Source: JAKFDI01 sp036676235
GTDB taxonomy: Bacteria > Pseudomonadota > Gammaproteobacteria > Burkholderiales > Burkholderiaceae_C
Direction of reading: 5' to 3'
Length of the DNA stretch: 64,000 nt
Assembly (NCBI GenBank): GCA_036676235.1
Contig: JAKFDI010000079.1
Location: 51,593 to 115,592 of the forward strand
Positions 17,953-26,089 of this stretch are shown here, piece after piece (the first letter of the stretch is position 1; each line of letters begins with the position of its first letter). The notes under the pieces were generated by a model. That model had not been told where the DNA came from and made no database searches. It saw only the letters and a list, made by a program, of their open reading frames with translations. The position numbers and the translations under genes were made by a program.

Positions 17953-18963
17953 ATGGACTCATCCGACGGCAAGAACACCGCCACGCTGATGGAGCGCATC
18001 CTCTACGAGGTCAAGCGCGTGGTCGTGGGGCAGGACAAGTTCCTCGAGCGTGTGATGGTGGCGATGCTGGCGCAGGGCCACCTGCTGGTCGAAGGCGTGC
18101 CGGGGCTCGCCAAGACGCTCACCGTAAAGACGCTGGCCACCACCTTGCGCGGCAGCTTCAAGCGCATCCAGTTCACGCCCGATCTGGTGCCGGCCGATCT
18201 GGTGGGCACACGCATCTACAACCAGAAGACGGGCGAATTCAGCACCGCGCTCGGCCCCGTGTTCGCCAACCTCCTGCTCGCCGACGAGATCAACCGCGCG
18301 CCGGCCAAGGTGCAGAGTGCGCTGCTGGAAGTGATGCAGGAGCGGCAAGTCACGATTGCCGGCGAGACGCACAAGGTGCCGTCACCGTTTCTCGTGATGG
18401 CCACGCAAAACCCGATCGAGACCGAAGGCACCTACGCGCTGCCCGAGGCGCAGGTCGACCGCTTCATGATGAAGGTGCTGGTGGGCTATCCGAGCGACGA
18501 GGAAGAGTTCGTCATCGTGCAGCGCGTCACCGGCGAGAGCGAGCAGCCCCAGCCTGTGGCGAGCACCTCGCAGCTCGCCGAGCTGCAGCACGAGTGCCGC
18601 AAGGTCTACGTGGACCCGTCGCTGATCCAGTACGCCGTCAAGCTGGTGGGTGCCACCCGCAACCCGGGCAAGTACGGGCTCGGCGATCAGGCCAAGTACC
18701 TGACCTTCGGCGCCAGCCCCCGTGCCACCATCGGCATGGTCGAAGGCGCACGGGCGTTGGCGATGATGCGCGGGCGCAGCTACGCGCTGCTGGAAGACAT
18801 GACCGATCTGGTGCCCGACGTGCTCCGCCATCGCCTGGTGCTGAGCTACGAGGCGCTCGCTGACGGCCTCTCGGCTGACCAGTTGATCGCGCGCGTTCTC
18901 CACAAGGTGCCCAAGCCCGACAAACCGCTGGCGCACCACCCCGGCGAGCGTGCGAACGCTTGA
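17953..18963 (+). CDS. MoxR-family AAA+ ATPase
   Basis: This is a 336-residue MoxR ATPase. It contains GQDKFLERVMVAMLAQGHLL, Walker A EGVPGLAKTLTVK, the Walker B/sensor stretch LLLADEINRAPAKVQSALLE and the arginine-finger region ALPEAQVDRFMMK. MoxR proteins act as chaperones that load metals or activate partners carrying VWA domains. Its partners here are the adjacent DUF58 and VWA genes. The next gene starts 13 bases after its stop. Confidence 0.93.
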   Translation: MDSSDGKNTATLMERILYEVKRVVVGQDKFLERVMVAMLAQGHLLVEGVPGLAKTLTVKTLATTLRGSFKRIQFTPDLVPADLVGTRIYNQKTGEFSTALGPVFANLLLADEINRAPAKVQSALLEVMQERQVTIAGETHKVPSPFLVMATQNPIETEGTYALPEAQVDRFMMKVLVGYPSDEEEFVIVQRVTGESEQPQPVASTSQLAELQHECRKVYVDPSLIQYAVKLVGATRNPGKYGLGDQAKYLTFGASPRATIGMVEGARALAMMRGRSYALLEDMTDLVPDVLRHRLVLSYEALADGLSADQLIARVLHKVPKPDKPLAHHPGERANA

Positions 18964-18976
18964 GGCTGACAACGCC

Positions 18977-19942
18977 ATGGCCGACGCAGCGCCCGCCCCG
19001 AGTTCAGACGCCGTGCTGCGGCGCCTGGAGTGGACGGTCATCCGCCGTCTGGACGGCCTGCTGCAGGGCAACTACCGCACGCTGTTCCGCGGCTCGGGAC
19101 TGGACCTCGCCGACATCCGCGAGTACCAGCACCACGACGACGTGCGCCACATCGACTGGAACGTCACCGCGCGGCTGCAAAGCCCCTACGTGCGCCAGTT
19201 CACCGAGGATCGCGAGCTGACCGCCTGGTTCCTGCTCGATCTGTCGGGCAGCATCGACTTCGGCTCGCAGCAGCGCAGCAAGCGCGAGGTGTCGGCCGAG
19301 TTCGTGACGGTGCTCGCGCGCCTGCTCACGCGCCACGGCAACCGCGTGGGCGCCCTGCTCTACGGCAGCCAGCTCGACGCCGTGTTGCCGGCACGCGCCA
19401 GCCGCCTGCACGTGCTGCATCTGCTGCAGACGATGCGCGACTACCGCGCGCCGGCCGCCAAGACCGAGACGCAGCTCGACGGCCTGCTGCGCGCGGCGCA
19501 GCAGATGATTCCGCGGCGCTCGATGATCTTCGTCGTGTCCGACTTCATCAGCGCGCCGGGCTGGCACGAATCGCTCGCCCGCCTTGCGCAGCGCCACGAG
19601 GTGCTCGCCGTGCGGCTGTACGACCCGCTGGAGATGGAGTTGCCAGACCTTGGCCTCGTCACCATCCAGGACGCCGAAACCGGCGAGCAGTTGTTCGTCG
19701 ACACGCACGACACCGCCTTTCGCCGGCGCTTCGCCGCGATGGCGCAGCAGCGCGAGGACGAACTGCATGCGGCGCTCGGCCGTGCCGGCGTCGACGCCCT
19801 CGAACTCGCAACCGACGACGACCTCGCCGACGCCGTGATGCGCTTCGCCGACATGCGGCGCCAGCGCACGCGGCTCGCCGGCGGCGGCTTGTCCATCAAC
19901 CGCAAAGCCACGGAGGACCGCCATGAGCTTCATGTGGCCTGA
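18977..19942 (+). CDS. DUF58 domain protein
   Basis: This is a 321-residue protein with the DUF58 core: FRGSGLDLADIREYQHHDDV, then HIDWNVTARLQSPYVRQF. A degenerate VWA-like fold follows (FLLDLSGSIDFG, a DxSxS MIDAS motif). There is no transmembrane segment. The start at 18977 is preferred over a more upstream ATG at 18950 that would overlap moxR. It overlaps the following VWA gene by 20 bases. Together with MoxR and the VWA protein it forms the classic MoxR/BatA-type module linked to envelope integrity or stress. Confidence 0.88.
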   Translation: MADAAPAPSSDAVLRRLEWTVIRRLDGLLQGNYRTLFRGSGLDLADIREYQHHDDVRHIDWNVTARLQSPYVRQFTEDRELTAWFLLDLSGSIDFGSQQRSKREVSAEFVTVLARLLTRHGNRVGALLYGSQLDAVLPARASRLHVLHLLQTMRDYRAPAAKTETQLDGLLRAAQQMIPRRSMIFVVSDFISAPGWHESLARLAQRHEVLAVRLYDPLEMELPDLGLVTIQDAETGEQLFVDTHDTAFRRRFAAMAQQREDELHAALGRAGVDALELATDDDLADAVMRFADMRRQRTRLAGGGLSINRKATEDRHELHVA

Positions 19943-20951
19943 TCTGCTCTGGCTGCTGCTGGCCCTGCCGGTGCTGGTGGCGCTGTACCTGTGGCTGCTG
20001 TCGCGGCGCAAGAAGAACACCGTGCGCTTCGCGAGCCTCGCGATGGTGAAGCAGGCCGTCGGCAAGGGACCGGGCTGGCGCCGGCACGTGCCACCGGTGC
20101 TGCTGCTGCTGGCGCTGGCAACGCTGCTGGTCGCCACGGCGCGGCCCGTGGCGGTGGTGAGCCTGCCGAGCCAGCAGGAAACCATCATCCTCGCCATGGA
20201 CGTGTCGGGCAGCATGCGTGCCACCGACGTGCAGCCCAATCGCCTGGTGGCCGCGCAAGAGGCCGCCAAGGCATTCGTGAAGGACCTGCCGCGCACGGTG
20301 CGCGTGGGCGTGGTGTCGTTCGCCGGCACCGCGGCCATCGTGCAGCCGCCCACGCAGAACCGCGAAGACGTCGCGGCCGCCGTCGACCGATTCCAGCTGC
20401 AGCGCGCCACTGCCATCGGCAGCGGCATCGTGCTGTCGCTCGCGGCGCTGCTGCCCGATGCCGGCATCGACCTTTCGGAGATCACCGGCGCGCGCAACAT
20501 GCCGCTCGATCCCGAGGCGAAGAAAAAGCCGGAGTTCAAGCCCGTGCCGCCAGGCTCCTATGGTTCGGGCGCCATCATCTTGCTCACCGACGGCCAGCGC
20601 ACCACCGGCCCCGACCCGCTGGAAGCCGCCAAGATGGCCGCCGACCGCGGCGTGAAGATCTTCACCGTGGGCATCGGCACCAAGGAAGGCGAGACCATCG
20701 GCTTCGAGGGCTGGTCGATGCGCGTTCGCCTGGACGAAGAGACCCTGAAGAACATCGCCAGCGCGACGCGCGGCGAATACTTCTACGCCGGCACGGCCGA
20801 CGACCTGAAGAAGGTCTACGAGAGCCTGTCGACGCGGCTCGTGGTCGAGCAGAAGGAAACCGAGATCAGCAGCCTGTTCGCCGCCGTGGCGGCGGTGCTG
20901 ACGGTGCTGGCGGCCGGGCTGTCGGTGGCTTGGTTCGGGCGGGTGATGTAG
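19923..20951 (+). CDS. BatA-like VWA domain membrane protein
   Basis: This is a 342-residue protein. An N-terminal helix (LLWLLLALPVLVALYLWLL) is followed by RRKKNTVRFASLAMVKQA and a second helix near residue 65. The VWA domain starts with MDVSGSMRATDV, where Asp93-x-Ser-x-Ser is the MIDAS metal site. It includes SFAGTAAIVQPPT and ILLTDGQRTTGPDP. A C-terminal helix ends the protein (FAAVAAVLTVLAAGLSVAW). This is the BatA architecture, with the VWA domain outside and the ends in the membrane. It is the last gene of the protease-moxR unit. Confidence 0.9.
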   Translation: MSFMWPDLLWLLLALPVLVALYLWLLSRRKKNTVRFASLAMVKQAVGKGPGWRRHVPPVLLLLALATLLVATARPVAVVSLPSQQETIILAMDVSGSMRATDVQPNRLVAAQEAAKAFVKDLPRTVRVGVVSFAGTAAIVQPPTQNREDVAAAVDRFQLQRATAIGSGIVLSLAALLPDAGIDLSEITGARNMPLDPEAKKKPEFKPVPPGSYGSGAIILLTDGQRTTGPDPLEAAKMAADRGVKIFTVGIGTKEGETIGFEGWSMRVRLDEETLKNIASATRGEYFYAGTADDLKKVYESLSTRLVVEQKETEISSLFAAVAAVLTVLAAGLSVAWFGRVM

Positions 20952-20971
20952 CGCTCTGGCGAATCCCAGAT

Positions 20972-21095
20972 CCGTTCGCCCTGAGGTATCGAAGGGCCTG
21001 CAACGCGGGGCATTGGGCTTCGATACCTCAGCCCGATCCTTCGACAAGCTCAGGACGATCGGGTTCGGGCTTCGATACCTCAGCCCGAACGGGGG
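20972..21095. repeat. cluster of dispersed GATACCTCAG/RPEPVEG-type repeats
   Basis: This intergenic stretch holds inverted copies of one motif. CCGTTCGCCCTGAGGTATCG begins at 20972, CTTCGATACCTCAGCCCGA lies near 21018 and again near 21069, and a variant TCCTTCGACAAGCTCAGGAC lies near 21038. Related copies occur at 32016-32084, 34971-35040 and inside uvrD. They lie between convergent transcription units and can fold into long hairpins. Confidence 0.8.
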
Positions 21096-21127
21096 TGGGG
21101 TTTCACCGGCGACACAAGCTCAGCCGC

Positions 21128-21805
21128 TCAATCGACCAACCGCCCACGCTTGATTCGTAGCACATGGTCGCAGCGCGCGGCCAGGCCCTCGTCATGCGTC
21201 ACCAGCACGAAGGCCGTGCGCTGGCGGTGCGCCAGATCCAGCATCAACGCGAACACGCCATCGGCGGTTTCGCGGTCGAGGTTGCCGGTCGGCTCATCCG
21301 CCAGCACGCAGGCCGGCCCGCCGACCAGCGCACGGGCGATGGCCACGCGCTGCCGTTCGCCGCCCGAAAGCTGCGCCGGCCGGTGCCGCACGCGATCGGC
21401 CAGCCCCACTTGCGCCAGCACAGCAGCGGCACGCTCGCGCGCCTCGGGCACGGTCTGGCGGCGGATGCGCAGCGGCATCGCCACGTTGTCCAGCGCCGTG
21501 AATTCCGGCAGCAGGTGGTGGAACTGGTAGACGAAGCCCAGATGCCGGTTGCGCCACTCTCCCTGCGCTGCGGCACTCATCGCCACGAAGTCGCGGCCCT
21601 TGAGCAGCACCGAACCGCGCGTGGGCGCTTCCAGCCCGCCGAGCAGATGCAGCAAGGTGCTCTTGCCCGAGCCCGAGGCGCCGACGATGGCGAGCGTTTC
21701 ACCCGCACGCACATCGAGATCGATGCCCTGCAGCACGTGCACGTCGAGCCCGCCTTCGCGGAAATGCTTGTGCAGCCCGCGCGCCTGCAGCACGCCCTCA
21801 TTCAT
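21128..21805 (-). CDS. lolD: lipoprotein-releasing ABC transporter ATP-binding protein LolD
   Basis: This is a 225-residue ABC ATPase. Walker A is AIVGASGSGKSTLLHLL, the Q-loop lies in FVYQFHHLLPEFTALDNVAM, the signature is LSGGERQRVAIARAL and Walker B is CVLADEPTGNLD. The QFHHLLPEF segment is characteristic of LolD. LolD powers release of outer-membrane lipoproteins from the inner membrane to LolA. The gene overlaps the end of the permease gene by eight bases. Confidence 0.94.
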   Translation of the reverse strand: MNEGVLQARGLHKHFREGGLDVHVLQGIDLDVRAGETLAIVGASGSGKSTLLHLLGGLEAPTRGSVLLKGRDFVAMSAAAQGEWRNRHLGFVYQFHHLLPEFTALDNVAMPLRIRRQTVPEARERAAAVLAQVGLADRVRHRPAQLSGGERQRVAIARALVGGPACVLADEPTGNLDRETADGVFALMLDLAHRQRTAFVLVTHDEGLAARCDHVLRIKRGRLVD

Positions 21806-23054
21806 AGCGCAGCGCCTCGGCCGGCTGCACGCGGCTCGCGCGCCAGCTCGGGTAGAGCGTGGCGACGAAGGCCAGCACCAGCGAGATCACCGCAATCGGC
21901 ACGATGTCGCCGCTTTGCGGGTCGCTCGGCATCTGCGTGATGAGGTAGATGCTGCCCGGCAGGAAGCTCATGCCGAAGGCCTGCTCGATGGCCGGCACGA
22001 TGACGTCGATGTTGAAGGCCACCAGCAGCCCGAGCGCCACACCGCCCAGCGTGCCCATGATTCCCGAGGCGGCGCCCTGCACCATGAAGATGCCCATGAT
22101 GGAACGCGGGCTCGCGCCCAGCGTGCGCAGGATGGCGATGTCGGCCTGCTTGTCGGTGACCGTCATCACGAGCGTGGACACGAGGTTGAACGCCGCCACC
22201 GCCACGATCAGCGTGAGGATGATGAACATCAGCCGCTTCTCCACCTGCACCGCAGCAAACCAGGTGCGGTTGGTGCGGGTCCAGTCGCGCACCTGCACGC
22301 CGGTGCCGAGTTCGGCGGCCAGATCGAAGGCCACCTGCCGCGCATCCTGCAAATCCTTCAGGCGCAATTGAACGCCGGTCGGGCCTTCCACGCGAAAGAG
22401 CTTGGCCGCATCCTCCACGTGGATGAGCGCGAGGCCGCTGTCGTACTCGTAGTGGCCGGCGTTGAAGGTGCCCACCAGCGTGAGCTGCTTGATGCGCGGC
22501 ACCACGCCTGCGGGCGTCACCATGCCGCCGGCGACGGCGAGGCTGATCTTGTCGCCCTCGCGCACGCCCAGGCTGCGCGCCAGCTCGATGCCCAGCACCA
22601 CGCCCCATTCGCCGGGCACGAGCTTGACGAGCGTGCTGTCGTGAATCTGCGCGGCGAGATCGGTCACGGTGGCTTCATCGTCGGGCGAGATGCCGCGCAC
22701 CACCACGCCGCGCATGTCGTCGCCGCGCGCGATGAGCGCCTGCGCAGCGATGAAGGGCGCGGCGCCTATCACTTCCGGATGCTGCCGTGCCTTGGCCGCC
22801 GTGGCCCGCCAGTCGGGCAGTGCCGCACCGTAGGCGTCGACCACCTCGACGTGCGAGACCACCGACAGCATGCGGTCGCGCACTTCCTTCTGGAAGCCGT
22901 TCATCACCGACAGCACGATGATGAGCGCCGCCACGCCCAAGCCGATGCCGAGCATGGACACGCCGGAGATGAAGGAGATGAAGCCGTTGCGGCGGCCCGT
23001 GCGGCCGGCTCGCGTGTAGCGCCAGCCGATCTGCAGTTCGTAGGGCCAGTTCAT
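21798..23054 (-). CDS. lolC: LolC/E-family lipoprotein-releasing permease
   Basis: This is a 418-residue permease starting NWPYELQIGWRYTRAGRTGR, the typical LolC/E N-terminus. Four membrane helices are visible: one after the N-terminus (MLGIGLGVAALIIVLSVMNG) and three at the C-terminus, with a large periplasmic MacB-like domain between. The second helix group includes LIVAVAAFNLVSTLVMTV. Only one permease gene is present, so the complex is either a homodimer (LolF-like) or pairs with a subunit encoded elsewhere. Confidence 0.92.
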   Translation of the reverse strand: MNWPYELQIGWRYTRAGRTGRRNGFISFISGVSMLGIGLGVAALIIVLSVMNGFQKEVRDRMLSVVSHVEVVDAYGAALPDWRATAAKARQHPEVIGAAPFIAAQALIARGDDMRGVVVRGISPDDEATVTDLAAQIHDSTLVKLVPGEWGVVLGIELARSLGVREGDKISLAVAGGMVTPAGVVPRIKQLTLVGTFNAGHYEYDSGLALIHVEDAAKLFRVEGPTGVQLRLKDLQDARQVAFDLAAELGTGVQVRDWTRTNRTWFAAVQVEKRLMFIILTLIVAVAAFNLVSTLVMTVTDKQADIAILRTLGASPRSIMGIFMVQGAASGIMGTLGGVALGLLVAFNIDVIVPAIEQAFGMSFLPGSIYLITQMPSDPQSGDIVPIAVISLVLAFVATLYPSWRASRVQPAEALRYE

Positions 23055-23170
23055 GGGGTCGCGATGCTACAGGAGTGGGTTTCGCCCTCTCCAATGCAGC
23101 GAAGCCGCCGCAACGCACGAACCAGCGATCAAGCAAACGCCGCGGATCCGGCTCTGCCGGTCCGCTGGTG

Positions 23171-23212
23171 TTGCCCCCTCGAGGGGGCGCGCGAAGCGCG
23201 TAGGGGGTGGGC
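23171..23212. repeat. GC-rich hairpin repeat after polA
   Basis: A perfect 14-base palindrome (CCCCCTCGAGGGGG, 23174-23187) is followed by a second small stem GCGCG.AA.CGCGT and TAGGGGGTGGG. It sits immediately past the polA stop. The unit resembles a dispersed intergenic repeat of Burkholderiales and may also end polA transcription. No other full copy occurs in this window. Confidence 0.5.
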
Positions 23213-23214
23213 CA

Positions 23215-25995
23215 TCAATGCGCCTTGTCCCAATTCGGCCCCACGCCCACTTCCGCGAGCAGCGGAACATTCAACTGCGCCACCGACGCCATCGCCGCGG
23301 GAATCGCCTCGCGCGCCCAATCGAGTTCGCCCTCGGGCACCTCGAACACCAGTTCGTCGTGCACCTGCATCACCATGCGCGTGGTTCGCCGCTCGTCATC
23401 CAGCAGGCGCTGCACCGCAATCATCGCGAGCTTGATGAGATCGGCCGCCGTGCCCTGCATCGGCGCGTTGATGGCCTGGCGCTCGGCGCCGGTGCGGCGC
23501 GGGCCGTTGCCGCCGTTGATCTCCGGCAGGTAGATGCGCCGGCCGAACAAGGTCTCGACATAGCCGCGCGCCTTGGCGGAGGCCCGCGTGTCGTCCATGT
23601 AGCGCTTCACGCCGGGGTAGCGCGCGAAATAGCGCTCGATGTAGGCCACAGCCGCACTGCGCTCGATGCCGAGGCTGGACGCGAGGCCGAACGCGCCCAT
23701 GCCGTAGATCAGCCCGAAGTTGATGGTCTTGGCGTAGCGCCGCTGCTCGCTCGTCACCGCCTCCGGCTCGGCGCCGAAGACTTCCGCCGCGGTCGCGCGG
23801 TGCACGTCCATGCCGTCGATGAAGGCCTTGAGCAGGTTCTCGTCGCCGCTGATGTGCGCCATGATGCGCAGCTCGATCTGCGAGTAGTCGGCCGACAGGA
23901 TCACGTGCCCCGGCGGCGCGATGAAGGCCTCGCGCACGCGCCGGCCCTCGGCGGTGCGGATGGGAATGTTCTGCAGGTTCGGATCGTTGCTCGCCAGCCG
24001 CCCCGTCACCGCCACGGCCTGCGCATAGTTGGTATGCACGCGCCCGGTGTGCGGGTTCACCATCAGGGGCAGCTTGTCGGTGTAGGTGCCTTTCAGCTTG
24101 GCGAGACTGCGGTGTTCGAGGATGGTGGCAGGCAGCGGGTAGTCCTCGGCCAGTTTCGCCAGCACCTCTTCGTCGGTCGACGGCGTGCCGCTGGCCGTCT
24201 TCTTGACCACCGGCATCGAAAGCTTGGTGAACAGCACGTCGCCGATCTGCTTGGGCGAGCCGAGGTTGAAGGGCTGGCCGGCCAGTTCATACGCCTTCTG
24301 CTCCAGCGCCACCATGCGCTCGGCGAGCTGCTGGCTCTGCAGCACAAGGCATTCGCTGTCGATCAGCACACCGGTGCGCTCGATGCGCTGCAGGATCAGC
24401 GACACCGGCATCTCGATGGCTTCATACACGTGGCGCAGGCCGGTGTCGGCCTCGACCATCGGCCACAGCGTGCGGTGCACGTGCAGCGTCATCTCGCTGT
24501 CCTCGCCGGAATATTCGGTGGCGCGTGCGATGTCGACCTGCGCGAACGGGATCTGGTTCGCACCCTTGCCGCACACGTCTTCGTACGACAGCCCGCTGCG
24601 CCCGAGGTGGCGCTGGCCGAGGCTCTCCAGCCCGTGCGGCTTGTGCGCTTCCAGCACATAGCTTTGCAGCATCGTGTCGTGGCGGTAGCCGCGCACGGTG
24701 ATGCCGGCGTTGGCCAGCACCTGGATGTCGTACTTGATGTGCTGGCCGAGCTTGGGCGCGTTCTCGTCTTCGAGCCACGGTTTCAGCCGCGCCAGCACCT
24801 CGTCGATCGGCAGTTGGTCCGGAGCACCGGCATAGCTGTGGCGCAGCGGCACGTAAGCGGCGATGCCGGGCTCCACGCTGAAGGAGATGCCCACGATCTG
24901 CGCGCGCATCGGGTCGAGCGAATCGGTCTCGGTGTCGATCGCGGCCAGCGGCGCGGCGCGCAGCTTGGCGATCCAGGCGTCGAGCGTGTCGAAGTCCAGG
25001 ATGGCGTCGTAGCGGCGTTCGGCCAGCGGCGCGGCAGCGGCTTCCGACTCGACGAACAGGTCGCCGATCGGCGTGGCCCCGCCCGCCGGCGCCACGCCGC
25101 CGCCGTTCGCGGATTCGAGTTCCTTCTTCAGCGTCTTGAAGCCGAAGCGGTTGTAGAAAGCGAGCAAGCCGTCCTTGTCGACTTCGCGCAGCGCCAGCGA
25201 CTCGAACGCCGGCCAGTCGGCGATGTGGCCCGACAGGTCGCAGTCGCACACCACGGTGACGAGCCGGCGCCCCTGCGGCAGCCAGTCGAGCGCGCGGCGC
25301 AGGTTTTCGCCCACGGCGCCCTTCATCGTGGCTGCGGCGGCCATCACGCCGTCGAGCGAGCCGTGCTCGGCGATCCATTTGGCCGCGGTCTTCGGGCCGA
25401 CCTTGTCGACGCCCGGCACGTTGTCCACCGTGTCGCCGATCAGGGTGAGGTAGTCGACGATGCGCTCCGGCGGCACGCCGAACTTGGCGGTGACGCCGGC
25501 CACGTCCAGCGACTCCATGCTCATGGTATTGATGAGCGTGACCTGCGGCGTGACGAGCTGCGCCAGGTCCTTGTCGCCGGTGGAAATGATGACCCGGTGG
25601 CCGCTCCTGGCCGCCACGCAGGCGAGCGTGCCGATGGCGTCGTCGGCCTCGATGCCGGGCACTTCCAGCACCGGCCAGCCGAGCAGCTTCACGACTTCAT
25701 GGATGGGCGCTATCTGCTTCGCCAGGTCTTCGGGCATCGGCGGGCGGTGGCCCTTGTACTCGGCGTACCAGTCGTCGCGGAAGGTCTTGCCCTTGGCGTC
25801 GAACACGCAGGCCGCGTGCTCGCTCGGGAACTGCTCGCGCAGCCGTTTCATCATCGCCACCATGCCGTGCACGGCACCGGTCGGAAAGCCGTCCGGCGCA
25901 CGCAGGTCGGGCAGCGCGTGGTAGGCGCGGTAGAGGTAGCTGGAGCCGTCGACGAGCAGCAGCGTGCCGGGCGCGGCGGGGGTGGTTTCGCTCAT
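23215..25995 (-). CDS. polA: DNA polymerase I
   Basis: This is a 926-residue polymerase with all three domains. The 5'-3' flap nuclease starts LLLVDGSSYLYRAYHALP and includes the GIEADDAIGTLACVAA acidic site. The 3'-5' proofreading domain retains AIDTETDSLDPMRAQ, with the DxE pair intact. The polymerase domain has SADYSQIELRIMAHISGDE (motif A), RRYAKTINFGLIYGMGAFGL (motif B) and MQVHDELVFEVPEGEL (motif C). It repairs gaps and removes Okazaki primers. The start at 25995 lies about 95 bases from the divergent MFS gene. Confidence 0.97.
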   Translation of the reverse strand: MSETTPAAPGTLLLVDGSSYLYRAYHALPDLRAPDGFPTGAVHGMVAMMKRLREQFPSEHAACVFDAKGKTFRDDWYAEYKGHRPPMPEDLAKQIAPIHEVVKLLGWPVLEVPGIEADDAIGTLACVAARSGHRVIISTGDKDLAQLVTPQVTLINTMSMESLDVAGVTAKFGVPPERIVDYLTLIGDTVDNVPGVDKVGPKTAAKWIAEHGSLDGVMAAAATMKGAVGENLRRALDWLPQGRRLVTVVCDCDLSGHIADWPAFESLALREVDKDGLLAFYNRFGFKTLKKELESANGGGVAPAGGATPIGDLFVESEAAAAPLAERRYDAILDFDTLDAWIAKLRAAPLAAIDTETDSLDPMRAQIVGISFSVEPGIAAYVPLRHSYAGAPDQLPIDEVLARLKPWLEDENAPKLGQHIKYDIQVLANAGITVRGYRHDTMLQSYVLEAHKPHGLESLGQRHLGRSGLSYEDVCGKGANQIPFAQVDIARATEYSGEDSEMTLHVHRTLWPMVEADTGLRHVYEAIEMPVSLILQRIERTGVLIDSECLVLQSQQLAERMVALEQKAYELAGQPFNLGSPKQIGDVLFTKLSMPVVKKTASGTPSTDEEVLAKLAEDYPLPATILEHRSLAKLKGTYTDKLPLMVNPHTGRVHTNYAQAVAVTGRLASNDPNLQNIPIRTAEGRRVREAFIAPPGHVILSADYSQIELRIMAHISGDENLLKAFIDGMDVHRATAAEVFGAEPEAVTSEQRRYAKTINFGLIYGMGAFGLASSLGIERSAAVAYIERYFARYPGVKRYMDDTRASAKARGYVETLFGRRIYLPEINGGNGPRRTGAERQAINAPMQGTAADLIKLAMIAVQRLLDDERRTTRMVMQVHDELVFEVPEGELDWAREAIPAAMASVAQLNVPLLAEVGVGPNWDKAH

Positions 25996-26089
25996 CGGCG
26001 GATTGTGGCGGATGGCCCGCCGGTCGCCCCCGGTGCCCGCCGGGCGGCCGGTGCGCTGCTAGAGTCTGCGGCTTGCCCGCCCGCCTGCG

